Assembly: GCA_943325195.2 (NCBI GenBank)
Contig: CALPON020000017.1
Span: 1-34,438 of the forward strand
Direction: 5' to 3'
Length of the DNA stretch: 34,438 nucleotides
Origin: Sphingobacterium thalpophilum
GTDB taxonomy: Bacteria; Bacteroidota; Bacteroidia; B-17B0; Aurantibacillaceae
Positions within the stretch are counted from its first letter, which is position 1; each line of letters starts with the position of its first letter. Of this stretch, positions 25,322 to 34,015 are shown piece by piece. The translations under genes and the position numbers were made by a program. Under the pieces are notes generated by a model. That model searched no databases and was not told where the DNA came from. It saw only the letters and a list, made by a program, of their open reading frames with translations.

Positions 25322-28300
25322 GTGCAGACCACTCGAAGGTGTAATTTCTATCTAATACTTTTCTTTTCTCTCTTTGTGATTCATGCGCAAAACGGGAATA
25401 AAAAGTGGTATTTCGGAAATGGCACAGGTTTAAGTTTTTTAACTGTGCCACCCTCAACGCTTGCGGGCAGTTCTATGAGTACACCCGAAGGCTGCGCGAG
25501 TATTGCGGACGGAAGTGGAAATCTTTTGTTTTACACAAATGGTGTAACGGTGTGGGACAGGAATCATGCAACAATGGCGAATGGTACAGGTTTGCTCGGT
25601 CATAATTCTACCAGCCAGTCGTGCCTCATTATTCCCTTGCCTGGCTCTTCTACCCTTTATTATATATTTACCAATGTTGGGAATAATATCCTGAATGTTC
25701 CCAATCTAAATTATTCGATTGTAGATATTAGTCTTTCTGCAGGTAATGGCTCTGTGACCACAAAAAATGCAGTGCTGAGCGCAGATCCTCAAACCGAGAT
25801 GCTAAGTGCTACCAGGCATTGTAATGGCATTGATTGGTGGATTGTCTCTCATATGCGCAGTACGAATTGTTTTCTGGCATTTCTACTAACGTCAACAGGC
25901 ATTACTGGCAATACGGTGGCAAGTTTTGCCGGCCCAACACTGCTTAGCGGCTTTTCGCAAATGAAAGTTTCACCAAACGGACGTAAACTTGCGATGAATG
26001 TGGGAGGCATCGTGTATCTGGGTGAGTTTGATAATGCGACTGGCCAGACATATGGATTTAATACGATTCAAAACAGCACATTAGGTTACGGATGTGAATT
26101 TTCGCCGGATGGAGGTAAACTCTATACATCCGCTGCTAATGGAATCTTCCAGTTTAATTTGTGCGCAGGCAGCTTGCCAGCTATCCTTTCCTCTTCAATA
26201 TCAGTTCACGCACAGAATGCAGCTTTTGGAAGTTTTCAGCTAGCGACCAACGATAAAATATACATCACTTACAATACCACTACTACGAGTTGCCATGTCA
26301 TAAATTCGCCCAATAATAGCGGCGCGGCATGCGGCTTTGCAACAGGTGTTCATCAGTTTCTTCCTACTTCCATTTCGGCTGGCTTACCGAATTTTCCTGG
26401 TTGTTACTTCTATAAAAAAGTGGTCCCAAATCCTTTTTTTGTTTCTGTAAGTTCTTCTTATGGTTGCTACGGGGCCATGTTTGATGCGACCATCTTGTCC
26501 AGCACTTGCACGGCTATTACCAATTCAATTAGTGGCTATACTTGGGATTTTGGAGATCCGCTTTCAGGCGCTAATAACGTCGCATACACTGCTAACAAGG
26601 TTCACAATTTTTCGGGCAATGGCACTTTTACAGTGACGCTTTATGTTTATTATGCGTGTGGTGTGGGAACAGACACGATACGGCAGCCTGTCATCATCAA
26701 CGATCAGTGTCTGACTTATACCAACTCAGCGGCAACCTGCGCAAGTCTTGGCTCAGCCACTCTCACCGGAGCTTCTGGAGTCGGACCTTTCACCTATACT
26801 TGGCTACCTTCTAATCAGACGGGGACCCTTGCATCTGCACTTACACCCGGCAATCATACGGTAGTAGTTCGGGACGCCTGGGCTAATTATACGTACTCGG
26901 TACCTATTTATCTGGCGCCCTCTTCACTTCTTTCTGCCAGTATCTCCTTACTTACTAATCCAACTTGTTTTGGTGGAAATAATGCGACTGCCACAATCAC
27001 TGGCATAGCCGGGGGTTCAGGCAACCAAAGTTATTTGTGGACCAACGGCATCCTTACATTCACCCAGCAAAATCCTTCCAATCTAACAGCGGGTAGTTGG
27101 TCTGTCACCGTAACGGATGCTTTGACTGCCTGTAAAGTTAATTCTATCCTACCAATTACGCAGCCCCTTCCTGTTTCTCCTCTCCTGTCGGCCACATCGC
27201 CCACGGCCTGTTGCACCAATTCAATCGTTCTCACCTGCTCTGTAAGTGGTGGTAATCCTGCATATAGTTATAGTTGGAATCCGGGCATTACCAGCTCATC
27301 TTGCACTGTGTCAGAGTCAATTGCCGGACCTCATGTTTATTCGGTGACAGTATGGGATAGTAATAATTGCATAGGGACCCAAAGTATTAGTCTCAGTTTT
27401 ATAAGCAGCCCTTCATTGAGTGTAAGTAATGCTTCTGTTTGTCCGGGTTCTGCCGCTACCTTGCAGGCATCAGGCGCAACAAGTTATACTTGGCTGGCGC
27501 CCGCAAGTCCTTCCTCTACGGGTGCCACTTTTTCTGCTGCACCACTTTCAAATTCAAGTTATACCTTGCTTGGCTCTGCTGCCGGCTGCACCTCGGTTGC
27601 CAGCGCCTCCATCATTTTGTTTTCTTTACCAAATCCAATCATCCAGCACAATGCACCGCAATGCGATGGAAGTAATTTTATTTTTTCTGCTTCCGGCGCT
27701 GTAAGCTATAGCTGGTCAGGACCAGGGAACTACCTCTCCTCTGCAAACAGCAATACCATTCAAAGTATAGCCTTATTAAATTCAGGTGTGTACAGTGTCA
27801 CAGCTGTTTCTGCCCAGGGCTGTATCGGCGGAAACACAGCTACATTGCTCGTCACAGCCCTTCCTGCTGTTGCTGCGACGGGAGGTACAATTTGTAATAC
27901 CCAAACCGTGCAGTTGACGGCAGCGAGTGTTGCCGGCGCATTTTATTATTGGGTAGGGCCGTCCGGCTATTACTCAAATTCTCAGAATCCGACCTTAGCA
28001 AACCCTCCGATTACCTCATCCGGTAATTATACCGTCATCGCCACTTCTCCTGCAGGCTGCACCAATTCAGCTGTTACAGATTTACAGATTATTTCACCAC
28101 CAACAATTAATCTTAGTCTGAGTAATTACAGCATTTGTAATTTTCCCTATAGTGGTTCTGTGAATACACTCACCATTAGTGCCTTTGGTGCTGCTTCGTA
28201 TACTTTCAGCGCATCGAATCAATTTTCAGTGAGTTCCAGTTCATCGCAATTCTATCTTCAGCCAATAACTTTGCTGGGTAGTAACGGCAACACCTATACG

Positions 28301-29845
28301 GCTGGTCTGTCTGGAACTAATGGAGTTTGTTCCACCATAAAAACTTTTACTTTTATAGTGATTAGCAATCCGCCGTTAACAGTGATTTCAAATACTCCAG
28401 CTATTTGTCTGGGGGAAAGTGTGACTCTTACTGCGTCAGGCGCAACTAATTATTTTTGGTCACCTGGAAGCAGTGCCGGTCAGATATCAAATAATGGCGC
28501 AACCTTGATTTCCTCTCCACAAACGAATGCCTCGTACTCGCTGATAGGTTCTGATAAAGGCTGTTTTTCTCAGCAGATTCCTATTTCCATTACTGTAAAG
28601 ACCTTACCTTCTTTTTCGGTTTCACCCTCAGGCACTACCATCTGCCTGAATAACCGCGTGCTTTTAAATGCTGATGGTTTTGGTAGTACATTCAGCTGGC
28701 TTCCCTCCTCAGGCTTAAATACAAGCAGCGGGACACAGGTTTTAGCTCAGCCTTTAGCTGATCAGATCTACACTATTGTGGCATTAAATAATGGTTGTAC
28801 TACTTCAAAGACGATTTCCATTACCGTGCTTCCATTGCCAATCCCCTTAATCAGTGTTCAGAAAAATAAAGTGTGTGTAACTGATAGCATCATTCTGGTC
28901 GGAAGCGGGGGGATAGAGCAATACTGGTATGGCCCTGGAGGCACAACTGGCAAAGGCCCAAGAGTATTTTTTCTGCCCCAGCCATTGAATAGTTTTCAGA
29001 CGTTTACATTACTTGTTCTAGGAACTAATGCCTGTGCGAATAGCACTTTACATACAGTTGAAGTCATGAAACTACCGGAAGGTGATTTTGATTTCGTTCC
29101 ACAGAGCATCTGTTTACCTCATTGTACCAATTTTAATTTTAAACCTTATTCTAAAAATACGGTAGCTGATTTTGTAATTGAAGGAAAAAAATTCAGCGGT
29201 GTCGATTTTAATTACTGTTTTCAGAAGACGGGGGCAATACCTATTTACTGCCAGTTGCGGGATGCAGCTACCTCATGCACCAGTGCACTGCAGTACACCG
29301 TTAACGCTTTCCCAAAGCCCATTGCAGATTTCTCTTTTTTTCCCCAGAATCCGGTCGAAAATGAGGACGAAGTTGTTTTTAAAAATAAATCTTCCGGAGA
29401 TCACCTTTCTGATTTTGTTTGGTCTTTTAACGACAATGGTGTTCAAAATTTTAACACAAAAAACGCATCTTACTTGTACACTATGCCAGGAACTTTTCAG
29501 GTTGCGCTCGTGGTAAGGAATGAATTCAATTGTGCCGATACGGTCGTTAAAAGTATAAATGTGGAACCTGACTTTTCGTTTTACATTCCTAACGCATTCA
29601 CGCCCGATGGCGATGGACGAAATGATAACTTCAGTGCAGTACTCCGTTCAACAAAGTTTTTTTCTCTGAAAATCTATAATCGTTGGGGTATAGAATTGTT
29701 TTATACAACAGATAGCTCTGAGGGCTGGAACGGGACCTTTCACGGATCCGAATGCCCCGCCGACTCTTACAGCTGGCAGATTGAGTTAACGACTGCTAAC
29801 GGTCTAAAAAAGCAGCTTTCAGGGCTGGTAGTTTTAGTCAGATAA
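25322..29845 (+). CDS. Giant secreted PKD/SprB-repeat protein with T9SS type B sorting domain
   Basis: The protein has 1507 residues. A signal peptide (RR, then FYLILFFSLFVIHA) ends near residue 22. Residues ~28-370 form a propeller-like region of quantity/text repeats (WYFGNG, SPNGRKLA, SPDGGKLY). A PKD-like domain lies at ~385-460, a SprB-type repeat (CFGGNNATATITG) at ~540-612, a run of Ser/Thr/Asn-rich Ig-like repeats to ~1270 and a second PKD at ~1330-1415. The last ~90 residues (IPNAFTPDGDGRNDNF, IYNRWGIELF, GWNGTF) are the gliding-motility C-terminal domain (CHU_C) that directs T9SS export. It probably acts on the surface in adhesion. I take GTG (25322) as start; no ATG is in frame upstream. 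No promoter was found. Confidence 0.92.
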   Translation: MQTTRRCNFYLILFFSLFVIHAQNGNKKWYFGNGTGLSFLTVPPSTLAGSSMSTPEGCASIADGSGNLLFYTNGVTVWDRNHATMANGTGLLGHNSTSQSCLIIPLPGSSTLYYIFTNVGNNILNVPNLNYSIVDISLSAGNGSVTTKNAVLSADPQTEMLSATRHCNGIDWWIVSHMRSTNCFLAFLLTSTGITGNTVASFAGPTLLSGFSQMKVSPNGRKLAMNVGGIVYLGEFDNATGQTYGFNTIQNSTLGYGCEFSPDGGKLYTSAANGIFQFNLCAGSLPAILSSSISVHAQNAAFGSFQLATNDKIYITYNTTTTSCHVINSPNNSGAACGFATGVHQFLPTSISAGLPNFPGCYFYKKVVPNPFFVSVSSSYGCYGAMFDATILSSTCTAITNSISGYTWDFGDPLSGANNVAYTANKVHNFSGNGTFTVTLYVYYACGVGTDTIRQPVIINDQCLTYTNSAATCASLGSATLTGASGVGPFTYTWLPSNQTGTLASALTPGNHTVVVRDAWANYTYSVPIYLAPSSLLSASISLLTNPTCFGGNNATATITGIAGGSGNQSYLWTNGILTFTQQNPSNLTAGSWSVTVTDALTACKVNSILPITQPLPVSPLLSATSPTACCTNSIVLTCSVSGGNPAYSYSWNPGITSSSCTVSESIAGPHVYSVTVWDSNNCIGTQSISLSFISSPSLSVSNASVCPGSAATLQASGATSYTWLAPASPSSTGATFSAAPLSNSSYTLLGSAAGCTSVASASIILFSLPNPIIQHNAPQCDGSNFIFSASGAVSYSWSGPGNYLSSANSNTIQSIALLNSGVYSVTAVSAQGCIGGNTATLLVTALPAVAATGGTICNTQTVQLTAASVAGAFYYWVGPSGYYSNSQNPTLANPPITSSGNYTVIATSPAGCTNSAVTDLQIISPPTINLSLSNYSICNFPYSGSVNTLTISAFGAASYTFSASNQFSVSSSSSQFYLQPITLLGSNGNTYTAGLSGTNGVCSTIKTFTFIVISNPPLTVISNTPAICLGESVTLTASGATNYFWSPGSSAGQISNNGATLISSPQTNASYSLIGSDKGCFSQQIPISITVKTLPSFSVSPSGTTICLNNRVLLNADGFGSTFSWLPSSGLNTSSGTQVLAQPLADQIYTIVALNNGCTTSKTISITVLPLPIPLISVQKNKVCVTDSIILVGSGGIEQYWYGPGGTTGKGPRVFFLPQPLNSFQTFTLLVLGTNACANSTLHTVEVMKLPEGDFDFVPQSICLPHCTNFNFKPYSKNTVADFVIEGKKFSGVDFNYCFQKTGAIPIYCQLRDAATSCTSALQYTVNAFPKPIADFSFFPQNPVENEDEVVFKNKSSGDHLSDFVWSFNDNGVQNFNTKNASYLYTMPGTFQVALVVRNEFNCADTVVKSINVEPDFSFYIPNAFTPDGDGRNDNFSAVLRSTKFFSLKIYNRWGIELFYTTDSSEGWNGTFHGSECPADSYSWQIELTTANGLKKQLSGLVVLVR

Positions 29846-29862
29846 ATAAGTAGAGAAAGCGA

Positions 29863-31494
29863 TTATTTATTTAAAACTTCAATCGCTTTGGAAATCGAAT
29901 TATCACTTGAGTAGAGCACTGGATAGTAGGCATCTTTATCAAAGAGTGTGCGACCAATCATTGCTTTTAGTAAAACAGATAAGCCATTTTCTTTTCCTGT
30001 AATTTCTGTTTTTACTTTCTTTTCAAACAAATAGCTTCTTAAGGCACTCAGTTCTGATGAACCAAGTTGGAATGCGTTCACAAATTGAGGTGCCGAACTA
30101 TATTTTTTAAATAATTCATTTCGGTGTGAGTCTGCATATTCAAACGCGAAACTATTTAGCAGACCACTACTGTAGATGCGATTAACCAGAGTGCTGAATT
30201 TCAAAGTATCAAGAGGTACAAAAATATCGGGTACGATTCCACCACCGCCATAAACTGTTTTTCCAGAAGGTGTTTTGTAAACTTTACTTTTATCCTGCTT
30301 TATGCTGTCTGCATTATAGAGTTCACCGTGTGCAAAACGCTCAACCTCTTCGTTATAATATTCATCTAAAGTACCATCATAGGGTTTTTGTATACACCTT
30401 CCTGTTGGTGTGTAATAACGTGCTATCGTTAATCGAACCGCCGATCCGTCCGGTAGATCCAACTGATCCTGCACCAGACCCTTGCCAAAACTTCTCCTGC
30501 CAATGATTGTAGCACGATCATTATCCTGTAAAGCTCCTGCAACGATTTCGCTGGCGCTTGCACTTCCCTCGTCAATCAATACTACTAGTTTACGATCCTC
30601 AAAACCACCTTTGGTAGTGGCCGTATATATTTTTTTTGGATGCGATTTACCTTCTGTGTAAACGATCTGAAGTCCTTTGGATAAAAACTCATCTGCGAGA
30701 TCAACGGCTGTCTTTAAGAATCCACCACCATTTCCGCGTAGATCGAGCACTAGTTTTTTCATTCCTTTTTTGGAAAGGGTATTAAAAGCTGAAAGATACT
30801 CCTCATAGGTTGTGCCCGCGAAGCGACTAATTTTAATAAATCCAATATCTGGTCGCAACATGTAGGCTACATCAATGCTGTAGATGGGGATTTTTCCTCT
30901 TGTAATGTCAAAGTCTAGTGGTGCTTTTTGTCCGGTCCGCATGATGCGCACCCGCACTTGTGTCCCGCTATTGCCGCGCAGATTATCAAAGACCTGCTTA
31001 TTGCTGATTTTTACGCCAGCGACCGGTTTCGCGTTGACGGCAATGATTTTGTCGCCAGCCTTGATGCCGAGTTTTTCCGATGGTCCGCCGATAATAGGAT
31101 TCACCACGCGAATGGTGTCGTTAGTAATATTAAATTCAATCCCAATGCCATCAAAGTTTCCTTCGAGTGGTTCATTTACTGCATTGAAATCCGCAGCCGG
31201 AATGTAGTCGCTGTGAGGATCGAGACTTTTAAGCATGGCGACGATCGTTTTATTCTCGATACTTTCGCGATTAACAGTGTCCACATACTGCATTTCAATA
31301 TAATCCAGCAAATTATTAATGCGGCTATTTGACTTGGAATGAAAGCCCGAAGCACTTTCAGGTGAATTACGAAAGGTGAAAAAGTAACCGATTGCTATAC
31401 CTGCGGCTAGCGCAAATGCAAAGAAAAAGGGTAAATAAGGATTGTTTTTTTTTCCTAAGGTCGGTAATTGTTTTTCGTTGTTTTCTTCTTGCAC
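29863..31494 (-). CDS. S41-family C-terminal processing peptidase (CtpA/Tsp-like)
   Basis: The 543-residue protein has a cytosolic start, one membrane anchor (~21-41) and then a periplasmic part. A PDZ domain (~115-200, GIGIEFNITND, GIKAGDKIIAVN) is followed by the protease core. By alignment in mind with E. coli Tsp, the catalytic dyad is S313 (GSASASEI) and K338 (RRSFGKG), with D324 in ALQDND; spacing fits Tsp S430, D441 and K455 exactly. Such proteases trim the C-termini of envelope proteins. A start GTG at 31494 is used; a TACCTTTA box lies upstream but lacks a clear -33. It converges with the T9SS gene. Confidence 0.95.
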   Translation of the reverse strand: MQEENNEKQLPTLGKKNNPYLPFFFAFALAAGIAIGYFFTFRNSPESASGFHSKSNSRINNLLDYIEMQYVDTVNRESIENKTIVAMLKSLDPHSDYIPAADFNAVNEPLEGNFDGIGIEFNITNDTIRVVNPIIGGPSEKLGIKAGDKIIAVNAKPVAGVKISNKQVFDNLRGNSGTQVRVRIMRTGQKAPLDFDITRGKIPIYSIDVAYMLRPDIGFIKISRFAGTTYEEYLSAFNTLSKKGMKKLVLDLRGNGGGFLKTAVDLADEFLSKGLQIVYTEGKSHPKKIYTATTKGGFEDRKLVVLIDEGSASASEIVAGALQDNDRATIIGRRSFGKGLVQDQLDLPDGSAVRLTIARYYTPTGRCIQKPYDGTLDEYYNEEVERFAHGELYNADSIKQDKSKVYKTPSGKTVYGGGGIVPDIFVPLDTLKFSTLVNRIYSSGLLNSFAFEYADSHRNELFKKYSSAPQFVNAFQLGSSELSALRSYLFEKKVKTEITGKENGLSVLLKAMIGRTLFDKDAYYPVLYSSDNSISKAIEVLNK

Positions 31495-31574
31495 AGTCGT
31501 TATAATGAGTGAATAAAGGTACTTATTTAGGCTGGGTTCGAATCTCTTTTGGAATTATTTTATAATAATTAACG

Positions 31575-31603
31575 TTGATATCATGAGTTACTTGTTATCT
31601 TAG
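31575..31603 (+). promoter_or_regulatory. Promoter of the small lipoprotein gene, possibly leaderless
   Basis: TTG (31575-31577), an 18-nt spacer and TATCTTAG (31596-31603, one mismatch from TAnnTTTG). The box ends only 5 nt before the ATG at 31609, so transcription would begin at or near the start codon. Confidence 0.5.
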
Positions 31604-31608
31604 CATTG

Positions 31609-32049
31609 ATGAAAAGGAAAAGTTTTTCAATAGGTTTTGCTGCACTTTTTTTAATTGTTTTTTTTGTGGCATGTAAAAAGAAAGCGCAGCCCCAGAATAA
31701 TAATCCTGTGCCATACGCACCCGTGGCACTCAGTATTTACCCGAACGACCCGCTAAATTTCCAAATTCAGTCTGTTGGTGGATGGAAGTATATTGATGGA
31801 GGAATTAATGGCATCGTAGTTTACAGAAAGTCGGAACAGGAGTTTGTGGCGATTGAACGCACAAGTTCCGTGTTACCCGATAATAAATTAGCCAAAGTTT
31901 ATGTGCAAAGCGATAATTTTACTTTAAGCGACACGGTTAGTAAATCCGATTGGCGTATATTTGATGGTGCAGTGAGCAAGGGCGCCAGCTGGCCTCTGCG
32001 CGCATATGGAACTACCTTTGATGGTAATTTACTTCGCATTGTCAATTAG
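31609..32049 (+). CDS. Rieske-fold-like lipoprotein without iron-sulfur ligands
   Basis: From the ATG at 31609 the protein has 146 residues (a TTG at 31606 would add one). A lipoprotein signal ends at C22 (FFVACKKK). The pattern GGWKYIDGGINGIVVYRKSEQEFVAIERT and the end WPLRAYGTTFDGNLLRIVN resemble Bacteroidota Rieske-like lipoproteins. The usual Cys/His cluster ligands are absent: where relatives have CS and CC-type pairs the sequence has TSSV and KSDW. It is probably a structural derivative with no redox centre. Function is unknown. It diverges from the protease and converges with gldD. Confidence 0.7.
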   Translation: MKRKSFSIGFAALFLIVFFVACKKKAQPQNNNPVPYAPVALSIYPNDPLNFQIQSVGGWKYIDGGINGIVVYRKSEQEFVAIERTSSVLPDNKLAKVYVQSDNFTLSDTVSKSDWRIFDGAVSKGASWPLRAYGTTFDGNLLRIVN

Positions 32050-32094
32050 AAAAGCCTTCAGTTTAAATTTAGATCTGTTCGGATTAATGATTAA

Positions 32095-32190
32095 TTAAAT
32101 AGGTCGTTTTTTTGGAGCTGCCTTATTTGCAGGAAGAACCTGCTTGAATAGTGCTAGTTTATTCTTTGTGCCAGCCTTAATAATTTTTTC
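32095..32190 (-). other. In-frame open extension after the gldD stop codon
   Basis: Directly after the gldD TGA (32193-32191) the same frame stays open for 31 codons and ends at TAA (32097-32095). It would encode EKIIKAGTKNKLALFKQVLP, then ANKAAPKKRPI. There is no start codon in it. It may be stop-codon read-through, a remnant, or chance. GldD ends normally without it. Confidence 0.3.
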
Positions 32191-32778
32191 TCAATTCTTC
32201 CAGTTAGCGGTGTTAATTAGATGAAGAATATCTTTCTTCAGAAAATCCACCACAATTTTCAGTGAGTCTGCATTGGGAACCGCATTGAAGTAGAGGGATC
32301 CGCGCAGGAAATGTTTTGTACTATCGGTTAGATAAAACTGGACGGAAGATGCTGTATTACCAGCAATGTCGAAAACGAGTCCATATACCTTAGCACTGTC
32401 ACGGACGACGGCAATTTCATCTAGTCCCGTCGCTTTTATTTGATGTTTGTTGGCGATTTCATGTGCGTCATCGAGATAGGTTGCTAGGTTTTTGTTTACG
32501 GGTTTATAGCTCAGGTGCAGTGTTGCCTTTAGGCCGGGGAACACTACATTGTACCAGCAAGGCTCCGCGTTTTTCCCCGCGTTTAAATTCATCTGGGAGT
32601 AGGCTGGAATTTCGAAGTCAAATGGACAATTGGTTTCGATTTTTTTATATTTTTTTTCCGGAAAGTCAATACGGATATATCCTCGTGGCTTAGGCGAGTA
32701 GGCGATGTCTTCATCATCACAATGGCTAAATAGAAAGGCTAACAGACCGGTAGCCAAAAGGAAAAATATTTTTTTCAT
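32191..32778 (-). CDS. gldD: Gliding motility / T9SS lipoprotein GldD
   Basis: The 195-residue lipoprotein has a signal with C20 (LFSHCDDED; the H at -1 is unusual for a lipobox) and the diagnostic YSPKPRGYIRIDFPEKKYKK at ~32-51, followed by the conserved CPFDFEIPAYS and PCWYNVVFPGLKATLHLSY. GldD is needed for gliding and for T9SS function in Flavobacterium. The length is normal. ssb lies 51 nt upstream on the same strand; gldE, which usually sits between them, is missing. This fits the T9SS-exported protein encoded at 25322. Confidence 0.95.
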   Translation of the reverse strand: MKKIFFLLATGLLAFLFSHCDDEDIAYSPKPRGYIRIDFPEKKYKKIETNCPFDFEIPAYSQMNLNAGKNAEPCWYNVVFPGLKATLHLSYKPVNKNLATYLDDAHEIANKHQIKATGLDEIAVVRDSAKVYGLVFDIAGNTASSVQFYLTDSTKHFLRGSLYFNAVPNADSLKIVVDFLKKDILHLINTANWKN

Positions 32779-32829
32779 GTAGCGAAAATAGAAAAAGGAT
32801 GAATGCGAAGTCTGGAAGGAAAATAATTG

Positions 32830-33231
32830 TTAGTAAGATGACCCATCCTCTGGTTTTGAGGACTCACTTCCGGCACCGGTAAAACCCGACGAAGGAGAAT
32901 CTTTTTTATGCAGGAGGATGAAATGTTCAGCCACGATTTCTGTGACTGATTTTTTATGGCCTTCCCGATCGGTCCAGTTGTTCGTATGGATTTTACCTTC
33001 CACGTATATTTGCATGCCCTTTGAAAGTAATTTATGCGCATTTTCCGCCATTGTGCGCCACATAACGACGTTGTGCCACTCGGTTTGTTCACTGCGAGCA
33101 CCGTTCTTGTCTTTAAAAACTTCCGTAGTAGCTAATGAGAATCTTGTTTTGGCAATATTCCCGTCCATATAGCGTATTTCTGGATCCTTCCCAATATTTC
33201 CGACCAAGATTACTTTATTGACACCGCTCAT
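32830..33231 (-). CDS. ssb: Single-stranded DNA-binding protein
   Basis: The 133-residue protein has the OB-fold core: VNKVILVGNIGKDPEIRYMD, FSLATTEVFKD, EWHNVVMWRTMAENAHKLLSKG and IYVEGKIHTNNW, ending near residue 105. It tetramerises on single-stranded DNA during replication and repair. The C-terminus ends SSKPEDGSSY and lacks the usual acidic DDIPF/DDLPF tip used to recruit partner proteins. The next frame shows no hidden tip by eye. It is followed by gldD. Its neighbour upstream is the rRNA operon. Confidence 0.95.
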   Translation of the reverse strand: MSGVNKVILVGNIGKDPEIRYMDGNIAKTRFSLATTEVFKDKNGARSEQTEWHNVVMWRTMAENAHKLLSKGMQIYVEGKIHTNNWTDREGHKKSVTEIVAEHFILLHKKDSPSSGFTGAGSESSKPEDGSSY

Positions 33232-33257
33232 AAGTCTGACTTCGTTTAAAATTCATT

Positions 33258-33265
33258 CAAATTTA
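33258..33265 (-). promoter_or_regulatory. Candidate -7 box of the ssb-gldD promoter
   Basis: On the minus strand, TAAATTTG (33265-33258) matches TAnnTTTG 27 nt before the ssb ATG. The -33 region has no clear TTG at the normal distance. Confidence 0.4.
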
Positions 33266-33383
33266 AACCAAAACTGGCGGTACTTTTCAGTTAGTTTTTA
33301 CCTGATGGCGATTTTTACCCAAAAGAGAGGAGGGGAAACGGAGGCTTTCGAAGGCCTTTAAGAGCGGGTAGAGGGAGGAAAAG

Positions 33384-33420
33384 TTTTCCTTTTGGCCTGA
33401 TAGTCAAGGCAAAAGGAAAA
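33384..33420. other. Hairpin upstream of the rRNA promoters
   Basis: TTTTCCTTTTG (33384-33394) pairs perfectly with CAAAAGGAAAA (33410-33420), and CCT/AGG extends it past one bulged G. It lies between ssb and rRNA P1 in a purine-rich stretch. It has no T run on either side and its role is unknown. It could insulate the two divergent units. Confidence 0.4.
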
Positions 33421-33444
33421 AAAGTTCAAAAACACGCTAAATAA

Positions 33445-33476
33445 TTTGTTGAAGCGATAAAGAGTTAGTATCTTTG
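33445..33476 (+). promoter_or_regulatory. rRNA operon promoter P1
   Basis: TTTG at 33445-33448, a 20-nt spacer and TATCTTTG at 33469-33476, followed by CCCTCCCG. The -7 box and start region are the same as at the rpsL promoter (7442 on). Confidence 0.8.
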
Positions 33477-33593
33477 CCCTCCCGTTTTTTGAGTAGATGA
33501 TTTGAATGATTAGGTTAGACTGGCGCTGGAGAAGGTGTTTGGGCGGCTGAAAAGGAGAAAAGGCTTATTTTTTTAAAAAAGATAAAAAAATAG

Positions 33594-33624
33594 TTGCGGG
33601 TTAAGAAAAGAAGTTGTAGTTTTG
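33594..33624 (+). promoter_or_regulatory. rRNA operon promoter P2
   Basis: TTG at 33594-33596, a 20-nt spacer and TAGTTTTG at 33617-33624, followed by CACCCCCG. This is the typical form of Bacteroidota rRNA promoters. An A-rich tract (33576-33590) lies just upstream, as an UP-like element would. Confidence 0.85.
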
Positions 33625-34015
33625 CACCCCCGAAACGAATAAAGGTTTTCAACGGAAAACTGGGAAGGTAAGAGGGAAACGTTCTGTAAGAGCATTGATA
33701 GTTTGAGAGTGAAGAATGCGAATGGTGTGGTACACTATTTAGAGTTCAACATTTTTATTTTATAGAGATGACGTTCATTGAAAAGATTGGTAAACAATAA
33801 TAGTAAGAAGTTCCATAATTTCTTTTAGGAGAGATTATAAGAAGTATTACGAACAAACACACATTATGTTATTCTGTGAAGAATGGCATATAGCTATAAC
33901 TAGCCCTTGAGGGATGTTGCAAAAGACAACATAACGTCCTTAAGATATGAAATGAGCAATAGCAAATTGAAGTTACCAGCAATGGTAATGGATCTTAAAG
34001 GACAAACTTTTTTTT
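33625..34015 (+). promoter_or_regulatory. rRNA leader with boxA-like antitermination site
   Basis: The ~390-nt leader has no gene. GTTCATTGAAAAGATTGG (33773-33790) resembles the GTTCTTTGA-type boxA found in Bacteroidota rRNA leaders, from memory. A perfect ATGTTG/CAACAT hairpin (33914-33932) and long A/U tracts follow, probably part of the 16S precursor-processing region. Confidence 0.55.

Noticed and set aside
32191-32193. TGA read as tryptophan (alternative code) at the gldD end
   Set aside because: Tryptophan is encoded by TGG throughout and TGA ends other genes such as pepD at the expected family lengths.
32775-33101. A 108-codon minus-strand frame overlapping ssb
   Set aside because: It is a shifted reading of ssb; the ssb frame has a clear OB-fold sequence, so no separate gene is supported.
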